Positions 16,626 to 25,865 of a DNA stretch of 61,820 bases are shown in pieces (the stretch's first letter is position 1; every line of letters begins with the position of its first letter). Below the pieces are notes generated by a model. The model was not told where the DNA came from. It saw only the letters and a program-made list of their open reading frames with translations, and made no database searches. The stretch comes from an uncultured Clostridium sp. GTDB lineage: Bacteria; Bacillota; Clostridia; TANB77; CAG-508. The position numbers and the translations under genes are program-made. The DNA lies in contig CATZPY010000004.1 in the NCBI GenBank assembly GCA_958422985.1, positions 1-61,820 of the forward strand, written 5' to 3'.

Positions 16626-18380
16626 CTATTCTTTAACTAGTACTGCTTTTATTCTTCTAATTCCTGAAGAACTAGATTCTTCTTTTTTTATTTTAAATTT
16701 GCCCAGTTCTCCTGTATGTTTTACATGTGGTCCACCACAAATTTCTTTACTAAAATTGCCTATTGTATATACTTTTACTCTGTCACCATATTTACTTGTA
16801 AATAATCCTATTGCTCCAGAATTTTTAGCTTCATCATAAGACATTTCTTCACAAGTTACTTTTAAATCTTCTTCTATTTTTTTATTTACTAAGTCTTCAA
16901 CTTCTTTTATTTCCTCTTTTGTCATTTTCTGTGGATGTGTAAAGTCAAACCTTAGTCTTTCTGTAGTAATATTAGAGCCACTTTGTTTTACATGTTCTCC
17001 CAAAACTTCTCTTAAGGCTTCATGTAATAAATGTGTTGCAGTATGATAAGCTGTAGTTTGCTCGTTTTGTTCTGCTAAACCACCTTTAAATTTTTGTTCA
17101 CTACCTTGTCTTGATTTTTCTTGATGTTCTTTAAATAATTTATTAAACCCTTCCATGTCTACATTTATATTATTTTCTTTTGCCAATTCCTCTGTTACCT
17201 CTGGTGGGAAACCATAAGTATCATATAATCTAAATACTGTTTCTGAATCTATGCTATCTTTTCCTTGCTCTTTTGCTTTATTTGTAGCTTTTATAAATTC
17301 TCTTTCTCCATGTTCTAATGTTTTTACGAATTTATTTTGCTCTTCTAGTATAACTTGTACTATTATTTCTTTATTTTTAAGTAATTCTGGATACATTTCT
17401 TTTAAATTCTCTATATTTAAGTTTATTAAGTTTTCTGTTTCTGATAAGTTTATTTGAAGTTTATTTAAATGTCTTATCATTCTTCTTATTAGTCTTCTTA
17501 AAACATATCCTCTGTCTATATTACTTGGTCTTCCTCCATCTGCTATAATCATCATAGAAGATCTTAAATGTTCTGCAACAATTCTTCTACTTTGCACGTT
17601 ATCTATTTTTTGTAACTCTTCTAATTTTTGCATTACTGGTGCAAATAACTCTGTTTCAAATGGAGTTTGTTTTCCTTGTAATAGCATTGTCATTCTTTCT
17701 AATCCAAGCCCTGTATCTACATTATGTTGTTTTAGTTCTGTTAATTTTCCATCTTTATGATTAAAATATTTCATAAATACATTATTCCAAATTTCTACAT
17801 ATTTACCACAATCACAGTCTGGGTTACAACCTTCAGAACATTTTGGCTTACCTGTATCATAAAACATTTCTGTATCTGGGCCACAAGGACCTTCTTCTCC
17901 TGCTATCCACCAGTTTTCTTTTAAAAAATATATTCTTTCTTTTGGAATACCAACTTCTTCCCAATATTTTGCTGCTTCTTCATCTTTTTTAGCATCATCA
18001 TTTCCTGCAAAACAAGTAACAGATAATTTTTCCACTGGAATATTTAATTCTTTTGTTAAGAATTCAAAACTCATTTTTATTGCATCTTCTTTAAAATATG
18101 CTCCTAATGACCAATTACCTAACATTTCGAAATATGTTAAGTGTCTGTTATCTCCAACCTCTTCTATATCGTTTGTTCTTACACATTTTTGGTAATCTGT
18201 TAGTTTATTCCCTTCTGGATGCTTTTCTCCCAACAAATATGGTACTAGTGGTTGCATTCCAGCTGTTGTAAATAATACAGATGGATCATTAATTGGAATT
18301 AATGGTGCACTTGGTATTACTTTATGATTATGTTCTTCAAAAAATTTTAAAAACTTATTTCTTATTTCTATTGCTTTCAT
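16626..18380 (-). CDS. alaS: alanyl-tRNA synthetase, short form
   Basis: Charges tRNA-Ala with alanine in the cytoplasm. The class II catalytic core is complete: FTTAGMQPLVPYLLGE (motif 1 area), RHLTYFEMLGNWS (motif 2) and DTGLGLERMTM (motif 3). The editing domain follows with HTATHLLHEALREVLG and CGGPHVKHTGELG (Zn-binding H-x3-H and C-x3-H). The protein ends at about residue 584, where usual bacterial AlaRS (about 870 residues) continues into the DHHA1/C-Ala domain. There is no room for more before the HIT gene and no frame break is visible, so the short form seems genuine. No T-box leader was found upstream. Confidence 0.9.
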   Translation of the reverse strand: MKAIEIRNKFLKFFEEHNHKVIPSAPLIPINDPSVLFTTAGMQPLVPYLLGEKHPEGNKLTDYQKCVRTNDIEEVGDNRHLTYFEMLGNWSLGAYFKEDAIKMSFEFLTKELNIPVEKLSVTCFAGNDDAKKDEEAAKYWEEVGIPKERIYFLKENWWIAGEEGPCGPDTEMFYDTGKPKCSEGCNPDCDCGKYVEIWNNVFMKYFNHKDGKLTELKQHNVDTGLGLERMTMLLQGKQTPFETELFAPVMQKLEELQKIDNVQSRRIVAEHLRSSMMIIADGGRPSNIDRGYVLRRLIRRMIRHLNKLQINLSETENLINLNIENLKEMYPELLKNKEIIVQVILEEQNKFVKTLEHGEREFIKATNKAKEQGKDSIDSETVFRLYDTYGFPPEVTEELAKENNINVDMEGFNKLFKEHQEKSRQGSEQKFKGGLAEQNEQTTAYHTATHLLHEALREVLGEHVKQSGSNITTERLRFDFTHPQKMTKEEIKEVEDLVNKKIEEDLKVTCEEMSYDEAKNSGAIGLFTSKYGDRVKVYTIGNFSKEICGGPHVKHTGELGKFKIKKEESSSSGIRRIKAVLVKE

Positions 18381-18502
18381 TTTCTTCTCCTTTTGGCTTT
18401 GCTTTTTTAATGCTAATATATTAATTTTAGCTTATTTTTCGCATTTAAATTATATTATATTCTAATGTAAATTGCAAGAATTATCATATTTTTATCTTTT
18501 AG

Positions 18503-18532
18503 TGCATAATTTAATTATTTCTAGAAATACTA
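18503..18532 (+). promoter_or_regulatory. sigma-G-like promoter of spoVT
   Basis: TGCATA (18503-18508), 17 bases, then AATACTA (18526-18532) resembles the forespore sigma-G pattern (TGnATA, 17-18, CATACTA). spoVT is sigma-G dependent in Bacillus subtilis. The ATG is 32 bases downstream. Confidence 0.5.
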
Positions 18533-18563
18533 ATTTTAGACAAAACTTAAAAGGAGGAAATTT

Positions 18564-19119
18564 ATGAAAGCAACTGGAGTAGTAAGAAGAATTGATGATT
18601 TAGGTAGAGTAGTTATTCCAAAAGAGATACGAAAAACTTTAAGAATAAAAGAACGGTGATCCTTTAGAAATATTTACCGATAAAGAAGGTGAAGTTATAT
18701 TAAAAAAATACTCTCCTATTGGTGAATTATCTGAATTTGCCTTCGGATATGCTGAAACTTTAGCAAAAACAACAGGACATATTGCTTGCATAACAGATAA
18801 AGATACTGTTATTGCAGTTGCTGGTGGTTCTAAAAAAGATTACTTAGAGCAAAGTTTAAGTCAAGAAATAGAACAAATTATGGAAGATAAAGAAATTTAT
18901 AAAAGTGATAAAAATAATAATTTGTCTGTTCCTATTGTAAAAAATGATAAATCAGATAAAAAATATAATTCTCAAATTGTATATCCAATTATTTCTAATG
19001 GTGATTCTATTGGAACTGTTATATTACTTTCTAAAGAAGCTTCTACTAAAATGACTGATGTAGAAGCAAAAGTAGCACAATCTGCTGCTAGCTTCTTAGG
19101 TAGCCAAATGGAAATATAA
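18564..19119 (+). CDS. spoVT: stage V sporulation protein T (AbrB/GAF regulator), frame split at CGG (needs +1 shift)
   Basis: Forespore transcription regulator. MKATGVVRRIDDLGRVVIPK opens the AbrB swapped-hairpin DNA-binding domain. After RIKE the zero frame reads CGG TGA and stops. Skipping the C at 18654 gives RIKEGDPLEIF, the expected SpoVT sequence, and the frame continues to 19119 through KKYSPIGELSEFAFGYAET and a GAF-like sensor domain. The corrected product is 184 residues, close to the 178 of B. subtilis SpoVT. AAGGAGG lies 6 bases before the ATG and a sigma-G-like promoter precedes it. A well-kept gene with intact control signals argues against decay. Zero-frame reading would yield only 31 residues. 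Confidence 0.88.
18654..18656 (+). other. candidate +1 recoding site (CGG)
   Basis: Zero frame: AAA GAA CGG TGA. Dropping the C restores GAA GGT GAT (E-G-D), invariant in SpoVT/AbrB domains. The stop directly follows CGG. Slippage of the GAA tRNA one base forward (AAC) is not possible. Confidence 0.6.
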
Positions 19120-19146
19120 TGCCTCAAATGAGGTGTTATACATATA
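19119..19146. terminator. hairpin between convergent spoVT and comF
   Basis: TATAATGCCTCA and TGAGGTGTTATA form a stem around AA. It includes the spoVT stop and is the only structure in the 29-base convergent gap. Confidence 0.5.
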
Positions 19147-19148
19147 TT

Positions 19149-19811
19149 CTAATCTTTTGCTATTGTTAGTATTCCTACTTTTTTTGCTTTATGTTCTTTA
19201 AGTATTCTGCTACATTCGTTTGTTGTACTTCCTGTTGTAAAAACATCATCAAATATTAATATCTTTTTATCTTCTATTTTATTTTCTTTACTAATTATCT
19301 CATACACACCTTTTATATTATCTTTTCTTTCTGCTTTATTTAAAATACTTTGTGGTTTTATATTTTCCGTTTTTCTAATTATATTATTTTCTATTATTAT
19401 ATTTTTTTCTAATTTAGAAAGTTCTTTTAGAATTAAATATACTTGGTTGTATCCTCTTTCTCTATACCTATACTTATGTAATGGTACTGGCATTATATAG
19501 TCATATTTTTTTATATATTGCATAATTTTTTTATTTGTATATATTATTTGCGCAAAAAATTTATATAAGTATGCATAGTCTTTAAACTTATATTTTCTTA
19601 TTCTATCTTTAATTATTCCATTATATTTACATATATGCATATGTTCATCATAAAAAATTCCTTTTCTGTCTAAAAAACATTTTCTGTTTGGATAAATTGT
19701 GTATTCTAGCTTTATTTTGCATCTATTACATATTATTTCATCACAAATTTTGTCACATATAGCACAAGTTTGTGGAAAAAATAAATTGGAAGCTATATTA
19801 AAAAAATTCAT
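19149..19811 (-). CDS. comF: ComF-like phosphoribosyltransferase
   Basis: A 220-residue protein of the ComF/GntX family, linked in Firmicutes to DNA uptake. The N-terminus has a four-cysteine zinc site (CAICDKICDEIICNRC) and the C-terminal half the phosphoribosyltransferase fold with the PRPP loop ILIFDDVFTTGSTTNEC. VPLHKYRYRERGYNQ is characteristic of the family. I chose the ATG at 19811 because AAGGAG lies 7 bases upstream; the frame is open 24 codons further (ATG 19883) but those residues look non-homologous. It starts 85 bases after recD2, a gene pair seen in other Clostridia. Confidence 0.87.
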   Translation of the reverse strand: MNFFNIASNLFFPQTCAICDKICDEIICNRCKIKLEYTIYPNRKCFLDRKGIFYDEHMHICKYNGIIKDRIRKYKFKDYAYLYKFFAQIIYTNKKIMQYIKKYDYIMPVPLHKYRYRERGYNQVYLILKELSKLEKNIIIENNIIRKTENIKPQSILNKAERKDNIKGVYEIISKENKIEDKKILIFDDVFTTGSTTNECSRILKEHKAKKVGILTIAKD

Positions 19812-19896
19812 TTTTTTCTCCTTACAGCCCCCAATTTTAATTAATCTGTTTTTAGTAATTTTATGTCTTGTAATTCCTAACATAAAATTATATTCA

Positions 19897-22116
19897 TTAT
19901 ATCATTTTAAGTTTATATTCTAAGCCTGTATTTCTTATTTTAGTGTCTGCATTTTGTATCATAAATTTTACTACATTGTCATTTCCAATTAATATTAACA
20001 ATTTTTTAGCTCTTGTTAAACCTGTATATAGTAAATTTCTTGTAAGTAGCATTGCTGAAGATTGTGTTACAACTACTATTACAACATCAAACTCGCTCCC
20101 TTGTGCTTTGTGCACTGTTATAGCATATGCATGTTCTATTTGGTCCATATCCGAAAATGCATACCATGCTTCTTTTTCATCATCAAATAATATCTTTATT
20201 TGTTTGTTTATAAAATCTATTTTTACTATTTTTCCAATTTCACCATTAAATATACCTGTACCAGTTTCATAGTTTAAACTAAGAGTATTTCCTTTCTCCC
20301 AATATATGTCGTAATTATTTTTAACTTGCATTACTCTATCGCCTTCTCTAAAAATTATATCTCCAACCTTTTTTTCGTTTTTCTTATCGTCTGATGGATT
20401 TAGCTCTTCTTGTAACTTTTTATTTAATTCTTTCGTTCCTAAGATTCCCTTTTTAGTTGGTGATAAAATTTGAATATTTTCGAAAAAATTATAATTTCCA
20501 AAATTCTCTAATCTTCCTTTGCATAAAGAAATTAACTGTACAAGCATTGCCTCTTGACTTTTTTCTTTTATATAAAAGAAATCATCTTTTAAATCTGTTT
20601 GTTCTTCTTTTTCTAAAAAATATTCTCCATCATTTACTCTATGCGAATTAACAATTATTTTACTTTGTGCTGCTTGCCTAAAAATCTCATCTAAAAATAT
20701 AGTCTTTATCCTTTCTGAATTTATAATATCTTTTAGAACACTACCTGGTCCAACAGATGGTAATTGGTCTGTATCTCCTACTAATATAAGTTTAGTTCCC
20801 TGATATATTCCATTTAACAAATAATTCATTAAATAAATATCTACCATTGATGCTTCGTCTACTATTATTATATCTGCATCTATTGGTGCTACTTCGTAGT
20901 TCATAATTGTAAACTCGTTTTCTTTTTCTATTTTTCCTATTTCTAATAATCTATGTAAAGTTTTTGCCTCTTCACCTGTCATTTCTGTCATTCTTTTGGC
21001 TGCTCGTCCAGTTGGCGCACATAGTACAACTTTTTTTCCATGAGTTTTATAAATTTCTATCACATTCTTTATAATAGTCGTTTTTCCAGTTCCTGGACCT
21101 CCTGTTATTATTACAACATTGTTAGAGTTTACCGCTTGTATCGCTTCTTTTTGTTTTGAAGACAGTTTTATATTTCCTACTTTTTCTATTTTTTCTAATT
21201 CCTCGTTAAAACCAGATATCTTTTTTATATTTTTTGCAGAATCCAACACAATTAATTTACTTGCAATATTAGCTTCTGCCTCATATAATTCTTTACTATA
21301 AACCCAATTCTCTTCTTCTCTTTTTTCTATAACAATTTCTTCTTTTACATTTAAATCTATTAGGCAATGTTCTATATCATCTTCTTCTACTTTTAAAAGA
21401 TCTTTAACATATTTTATTAAATTTTCTTTTAATGTACAACAATGTCCATTATATGTAATTTTTAATAAGCTATATTTTATTCCACATTTAATTCTTTTGT
21501 AGTTATTTATGTCAAATCCATTTTCTAATGCATATTTATCTAGTTTAGCGAAATCTACTCCTTTTACTAAATCTATTAATATATATGGATTTTCTTCTAT
21601 TTCTTCTATTGTTTGTGTTCCTAGTTTTTTGAATATGTTTTTTGCATTTGCAGGACTTATTCCAAAGTTATCTAAAAAACCAACAATTTGCCAAAGTTCC
21701 CAGTTTTCTACAAAACATTGCGCCATTTCTATTGCTTTATCCTTAGTGATGCCTTTTATTTGTGTTAATTTTTCTGGTTCGAATTTAAATACATTTATAG
21801 TATCTTCGCCAAACAATTTTACTATCTTTTTTGCAGTTGCTGGTCCAATTCCTTTAATTGTACCATTTGATAAATATTTTTCTAATGACTCTAATGTTTT
21901 CGGCATTATTTTTTCGAATGTTTCTACTTTAAATTGCATGCCATATTCTTTATGTGTAACAAAATTACCAATTACTTTTATGTAATCTCCTTCTACTAGA
22001 AATGGCATATATCCTACTATTGTAATTGTATCCTCTTCTGTTTCTAATATTCCTATTAAATAGCTATTGACTTCATTTTGATATATTATTTCTGTTAATT
22101 GTCCTGTAAGTTCCAC
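19897..22116 (-). CDS. recD2: RecD2-type SF1B DNA helicase
   Basis: A 739-residue ATP-dependent 5'-3' DNA helicase. The N-terminal third has helix-hairpin-helix DNA-binding repeats (GIGPATAKKIVKLFG, GISPANAKNIFKKLG). The motor has ITGGPGTGKTTIIKNV (Walker A) near residue 335, IIVDEASMVDIYL (Walker B), GDTDQLPSVGPG (motif III) and VHKAQGSEFDVV with LLYTGLTRAKKLL (motifs V and VI). No RecB or RecC is nearby, consistent with the stand-alone RecD2 class of genome-maintenance helicases. Confidence 0.92.
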   Translation of the reverse strand: MELTGQLTEIIYQNEVNSYLIGILETEEDTITIVGYMPFLVEGDYIKVIGNFVTHKEYGMQFKVETFEKIMPKTLESLEKYLSNGTIKGIGPATAKKIVKLFGEDTINVFKFEPEKLTQIKGITKDKAIEMAQCFVENWELWQIVGFLDNFGISPANAKNIFKKLGTQTIEEIEENPYILIDLVKGVDFAKLDKYALENGFDINNYKRIKCGIKYSLLKITYNGHCCTLKENLIKYVKDLLKVEEDDIEHCLIDLNVKEEIVIEKREEENWVYSKELYEAEANIASKLIVLDSAKNIKKISGFNEELEKIEKVGNIKLSSKQKEAIQAVNSNNVVIITGGPGTGKTTIIKNVIEIYKTHGKKVVLCAPTGRAAKRMTEMTGEEAKTLHRLLEIGKIEKENEFTIMNYEVAPIDADIIIVDEASMVDIYLMNYLLNGIYQGTKLILVGDTDQLPSVGPGSVLKDIINSERIKTIFLDEIFRQAAQSKIIVNSHRVNDGEYFLEKEEQTDLKDDFFYIKEKSQEAMLVQLISLCKGRLENFGNYNFFENIQILSPTKKGILGTKELNKKLQEELNPSDDKKNEKKVGDIIFREGDRVMQVKNNYDIYWEKGNTLSLNYETGTGIFNGEIGKIVKIDFINKQIKILFDDEKEAWYAFSDMDQIEHAYAITVHKAQGSEFDVVIVVVTQSSAMLLTRNLLYTGLTRAKKLLILIGNDNVVKFMIQNADTKIRNTGLEYKLKMI

Positions 22117-22193
22117 TTTTTCCCTCTTTTCTATAGTTTAAATTAAAACTAATAATGTAACAATTTTATCACATTAGTAAAATATTAACAAAT

Positions 22194-22544
22194 TTATTTA
22201 GAAATTTCGTCCATTATTTCTTTACATTCATTCCATTCTGAAGCTTTTATAAAATTATAATCTTTCGACAATTTAGAAATTATTTTATATGTATCATCAC
22301 TCGAGTCTAAGTCTACCATTATTATTCCTTTGCTTAATTCTTCTTTTCCATATAGTAATTTACAAATTAAATTTCTCGTAAAACATTCTATCTTTTCTTC
22401 TTGATTTTTTGCCGCTATTATTACATATATTCCATCTTGTTTAAATTTTGTACATGAAAAATAATATCTTATTGCTTTCGCAATCTCTATTAAACCATAT
22501 AACGCAAGTGTCCATAATATTGCATTTGTTATAAATTCCTGCAT
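22194..22544 (-). CDS. small membrane-anchored protein, glycosyltransferase-like fragment
   Basis: 116 residues, not confidently assigned. Residues 5-25 form a hydrophobic N-terminal helix. GIYVIIAAKNQEEKIE resembles the first strand of GT-A glycosyltransferases, and GIIMVDLDSSDDTYKII resembles the following D-x-S-x-D-x-T strand, but the DxD and catalytic parts are absent. It could be a stand-alone stub that lost catalysis or a short partner protein. It lies between recD2 and mreB; a terminator follows mreB, so this gene is probably transcribed with recD2. Confidence 0.6.
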   Translation of the reverse strand: MQEFITNAILWTLALYGLIEIAKAIRYYFSCTKFKQDGIYVIIAAKNQEEKIECFTRNLICKLLYGKEELSKGIIMVDLDSSDDTYKIISKLSKDYNFIKASEWNECKEIMDEISK

Positions 22545-22595
22545 AATATCACCTTCTTATATATTATATGATTTTTTTATGTAATTGTGCTAATC

Positions 22596-22626
22596 AAAAA
22601 AAGCACTCTGTAAAAAACAAAGTGCT
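22596..22626 (-). terminator. terminator of mreB
   Basis: On the minus strand AGCACTTTG and its partner ending AGTGCT form a stem followed by TTTTTTT, about 52 bases after the mreB stop. Confidence 0.75.
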
Positions 22627-22677
22627 ACTATATATAAATGAAGAGGGCTATTCTTCTAAATTATATTTTTAATTTTA

Positions 22678-23682
22678 TTATTTTCTTGTTTTACCATCTA
22701 GTGCATCAAGATTATCTAATGCTTTACCTGTTCCTAATGCTACACAAGAAATAGCGTCTTCTGCTATCATTACATTGATTCCTGTTTTTTCTTGTAATAA
22801 CTTGTCTAGTCCATCTACTAAGCAACCTCCACCTGTCATGTATATTCCTCTGTCGCTAATGTCTGATGCAAGTTCTGGTGGTGTTTTTTCTAGTACAGAA
22901 TGTACTGCATCTACTATCATCATTGCTGGTTCTATTAAAGCTTCTAACATTTCACTAGAATATACTGTAACTGTTCTTGGTAATCCTGTTGATAAATCTC
23001 TTCCTCTTATATCCATCTCTACATCTTGTATTTTTGGATATACACATCCTATATTTATTTTTAGGTCTTCTGCTGTTCTTTCACCTATCATTATATTATG
23101 TTTTCTTTTTATATATCTTACTATTGCTTCATCTAGTTTATCTCCTGCTACTTTTAAAGATGTACTTACAACAGATCCTCCCAAAGAAATTACAGCAACA
23201 TCTGTTGTTCCTCCACCAATGTCTACAATCATATTACCATATGGTTTAGATATATCTATTCCTGCACCAATTGCTGCTGCTATTGGCTCTTCTATTAAAT
23301 ACACTTTACGAGCTCCTGCTTGTGATGCTGCATCTATTACTGCTCTTTTTTCTACTTCAGTTACTTGAGAAGGTATACATATCATAATTCTTGGGGCAAA
23401 TATAAACTTTCCACACACTTTATTTATAAAATATTTTAACATTTTTTCTGTTACTGTATAATCTGATATTACTCCATCTCTTAATGGTCTAGTGGCCACG
23501 ATATTTCCTGGAGTTCTTCCTAACATTCTTCTCGCTTCTTGACCCACAGCAAGAACATCTCCAGAAATTTTATCTACAGCAACAACTGCAGGCTCTCTTA
23601 AAACTATACCTTTGCCTTTTACATATGCAATTACTGTGGCTGTACCCAAATCTATTCCTATATCTTGACCAAAACCAAACAT
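22678..23682 (-). CDS. mreB: rod-shape determining protein MreB/Mbl
   Basis: A 334-residue bacterial actin that forms membrane-bound filaments guiding cell-wall synthesis. DIGIDLGTATVIAYVKGKG is the phosphate-1 loop, VDIGGGTTDVAVISLGG the phosphate-2 loop, and IYMTGGGCLVDGLDKLL the adenosine motif. The N-terminal MFGFGQ is typical. It stands alone, without mreC and mreD, as is usual for the Mbl/MreBH-type paralogs of Firmicutes, so it may be an additional MreB. AAGGAG precedes the ATG and a terminator follows. Confidence 0.93.
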   Translation of the reverse strand: MFGFGQDIGIDLGTATVIAYVKGKGIVLREPAVVAVDKISGDVLAVGQEARRMLGRTPGNIVATRPLRDGVISDYTVTEKMLKYFINKVCGKFIFAPRIMICIPSQVTEVEKRAVIDAASQAGARKVYLIEEPIAAAIGAGIDISKPYGNMIVDIGGGTTDVAVISLGGSVVSTSLKVAGDKLDEAIVRYIKRKHNIMIGERTAEDLKINIGCVYPKIQDVEMDIRGRDLSTGLPRTVTVYSSEMLEALIEPAMMIVDAVHSVLEKTPPELASDISDRGIYMTGGGCLVDGLDKLLQEKTGINVMIAEDAISCVALGTGKALDNLDALDGKTRK

Positions 23683-23746
23683 TCATATTCTCCTTTTCTT
23701 TTATTATTACAAGTCTGTTACGATTATATTACAAAAAATTAAAAAT

Positions 23747-23787
23747 AGCAATAAAAATATTTATATATTTTAAATATTTTTATTGCT
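23747..23787 (-). terminator. terminator of the FxLYD-type gene
   Basis: AGCAATAAAAATATTT and its perfect complement form a 16-bp stem; on the minus strand it is followed by ATTTTTAATTTTTT. It separates the gene ending at 23851 from mreB. Confidence 0.75.
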
Positions 23788-23850
23788 TAAATTATATTAC
23801 AATTTTATCTGTAAAATTTCAAGTATTTTTTATAATTTTAACATATTTAT

Positions 23851-24390
23851 TTAAAAAGGAAATATTCCAAATAAATATCCTACTGGCATATAATAAATTA
23901 CAATTAATCCTCCTACTACAAGAGCTAATTTTTCTGTTTGTGTAAGTTCTATATCCATTGGATTTAGCAAGTAATCTGGTGCTGTATCAGACATAGAAAT
24001 TTCTATTCTTTCTGTTCCCTCACATTTATATTTTATCGTAAAATATTGGCTTTCATTTGGCTCTAATTTAAATATTTTTGCATAACCAGTATTTATATTA
24101 TTTTCATATTCTGAATAACAATCTAGCTTTATATATTTATTTTCTATAGTGCTTCCTGTTGTATTTGTTATATTTCCATATATGTATCCATTTGCATTTG
24201 TAGCTTTCGAATCTATTATTTCTATTTTTGGATTTTCGAATAATACTTTACATTCTTTCGGTTTATACATTGATATTATTAATAGTTTTGAAAGTATAGA
24301 AACTAAAATAAATACTCCTACTAATGCTAATGCATATTTAAGGTATGTTTTAAATTTATCCATTTTTTGCTCCTTTTTATTTTTTTCCAT
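23851..24390 (-). CDS. membrane protein with an FxLYD-like extracellular domain
   Basis: 179 residues with hydrophobic helices at about 15-37 and at the C-terminus (LALVVGGLIVIYYMPVGYLF). The region between them, with ANGYIYGNITNTTGSTIENK and FKLEPNESQYFTIKY, has the strand pattern of FxLYD/DUF3426-type beta-sandwich domains in Gram-positive surface proteins. The sandwich would face outward. Function unknown; membrane anchoring at both ends is unusual for this domain. It lies 39 bases after the unknown operon at 24430-26099 and may be its last gene. Confidence 0.55.
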   Translation of the reverse strand: MEKNKKEQKMDKFKTYLKYALALVGVFILVSILSKLLIISMYKPKECKVLFENPKIEIIDSKATNANGYIYGNITNTTGSTIENKYIKLDCYSEYENNINTGYAKIFKLEPNESQYFTIKYKCEGTERIEISMSDTAPDYLLNPMDIELTQTEKLALVVGGLIVIYYMPVGYLFGIFPF

Positions 24391-24429
24391 TATATTATAT
24401 ATCAGTATACATAAATTGTAAATATAATA

Positions 24430-24801
24430 TTATATAAATTCTCCTGTCGTATCCAACATATATTCATATATAGAATCTATTGTACCTGCAAAATATTCTA
24501 TATCATCATTATTAATATTTTCTTCTTCTATTTGATTATACTCTGCATTTATAGCTATCATTTCATTAAATAATCTTTCATCTTTTTCTTTATAAATATT
24601 TATTATGTTTACAACTGTTGATTGCTCTATTTTTATATCATATTTATGTTTTATATATTTTATATTTATATATTCTAGAATTGTTGCTAATTTAAAATAA
24701 GCTTCTTTATGTTTTCCTTTTTTAATTAATTCTTTTATTATCATTATTTTTTCTTTTAAATAATGATTAGTTTCTAGTTTTCTTGTAACTTCTTCTTCCA
24801 T
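24430..24801 (-). CDS. uncharacterised helical protein
   Basis: 123 residues, acidic and predicted all-helical (KEKIMIIKELIKKGKHKEAYFKLATILEYI and so on). Layout resembles small HEPN or TPR-like proteins but the HEPN R-x4-6-H motif is not seen. Its ATG overlaps the TAA of the preceding gene (TAATG), so translation is coupled to it. I do not recognise the family. Confidence 0.6.
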   Translation of the reverse strand: MEEEVTRKLETNHYLKEKIMIIKELIKKGKHKEAYFKLATILEYINIKYIKHKYDIKIEQSTVVNIINIYKEKDERLFNEMIAINAEYNQIEEENINNDDIEYFAGTIDSIYEYMLDTTGEFI

Positions 24802-25829
24802 TATCTTTCATTCCCTTCATTTTTTCTATGTATAATATCTATTTCTTCTTTTCTTAGTCCTGCTTTTACAGCAATTTCATGAGCTTCTTTCTTAGATCTT
24901 AATTTTTTTAACGCTTCTATTAGCTCTTCCGTACTTTTCGATAAAAAGCTTTCTTGGTATTGTGAAGTTCTATCTGATAATAAAACATTTTCCGTTTGAT
25001 ATATAGGATATGTATATTCATGTTTAGATAATGAAGTTATTAATTCTGGTGCATATATATGTACAGACATCTGACCAAAACAAGGGATATCTATAACAAA
25101 TAAATTTTCTTCTTTTTTGTTTTTGCTGTTTCGTATTTTTGCTAATCCAAATGATTGGTCTTCATCTTCTTTAAGAAGATCTATACTTTCTGCAATTGCT
25201 TCATCTTTTATTGCCATATTATCTATATAACTTTTAGCTAATACATCATATCCTTTTCTTCTTAATTTTGCTATTTGATCATTTTCAATTCCTTTTTTTG
25301 CCAATTGTATTTTAGCAATTTTAGTAGCTTTATTATTCATATTTTTCTCTGCTATAAAATATCTGTGTAATGATAATGCTATATTATTTATTTCACTTTC
25401 GTTAAAATCATACATTAAAGTTTCGAATTCTTCGTTTTCTGCGTTTTCTTCTGCAATCATATCACTTAACATCTTTTTTTGTGTAGTTCTGCAAACATGT
25501 GCTATTTTATTTGCATAAAATATCTCTAGTGCTTTCTCTGTTACAGGAATGCCTTCTGCGGCTTCGATTACATCATGCAAAGAAAATCCTTCGCCTAACT
25601 TAATTTGTTTATTCTTTGGCTTTCTGCTTTCAAGTTTTTCAAAGTCTGCTTTATATGTATTATTTATTGTTTCGATTGTTTCTGCAATAAGACCTAGTCT
25701 AGTTATATTATTTAAAGAAAGATAATTAGGTAGTTCGAATTTATGTCCTTCACTTTTAAAATATTCTACTATTCTATTACTTTGCCTCATTCTATGCTCT
25801 CTATCTAATTTTCTTATATCTATTCCCAT
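24801..25829 (-). CDS. uncharacterised protein, about 342 residues
   Basis: Not recognised. The start at ATG 25829 (MGIDIRKLDREHRM) is chosen because AAAAGG stands 8 bases upstream; the frame also opens at GTG 25838 and ATG 25835. The protein is mainly helical and charged, with no membrane segment. A C-terminal SKSTEELIEALKKLRSKKEAHEIAVKAG block resembles a small DNA- or protein-binding helical domain, and the middle VIDIPCFGQMSVHIYAPEL is the most hydrophobic strand pair. It is the central gene of a three-gene operon with the products at 25866 and 24430. Confidence 0.6.
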   Translation of the reverse strand: MGIDIRKLDREHRMRQSNRIVEYFKSEGHKFELPNYLSLNNITRLGLIAETIETINNTYKADFEKLESRKPKNKQIKLGEGFSLHDVIEAAEGIPVTEKALEIFYANKIAHVCRTTQKKMLSDMIAEENAENEEFETLMYDFNESEINNIALSLHRYFIAEKNMNNKATKIAKIQLAKKGIENDQIAKLRRKGYDVLAKSYIDNMAIKDEAIAESIDLLKEDEDQSFGLAKIRNSKNKKEENLFVIDIPCFGQMSVHIYAPELITSLSKHEYTYPIYQTENVLLSDRTSQYQESFLSKSTEELIEALKKLRSKKEAHEIAVKAGLRKEEIDIIHRKNEGNER

Positions 25830-25865
25830 ATACATCACCTTTTATATAAATTGAGGCAGGTCTTT

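Noticed and set aside
18381..18563. T-box leader before alaS (and before hisS)
   Set aside because: No AGGGTGGNACCGCG-type T-box sequence or terminator/antiterminator pair is seen upstream of either gene.
22775..23368. 197-codon plus-strand ORF inside mreB
   Set aside because: Antisense shadow of a highly conserved gene; long antisense frames are common in this A/T-biased sequence.
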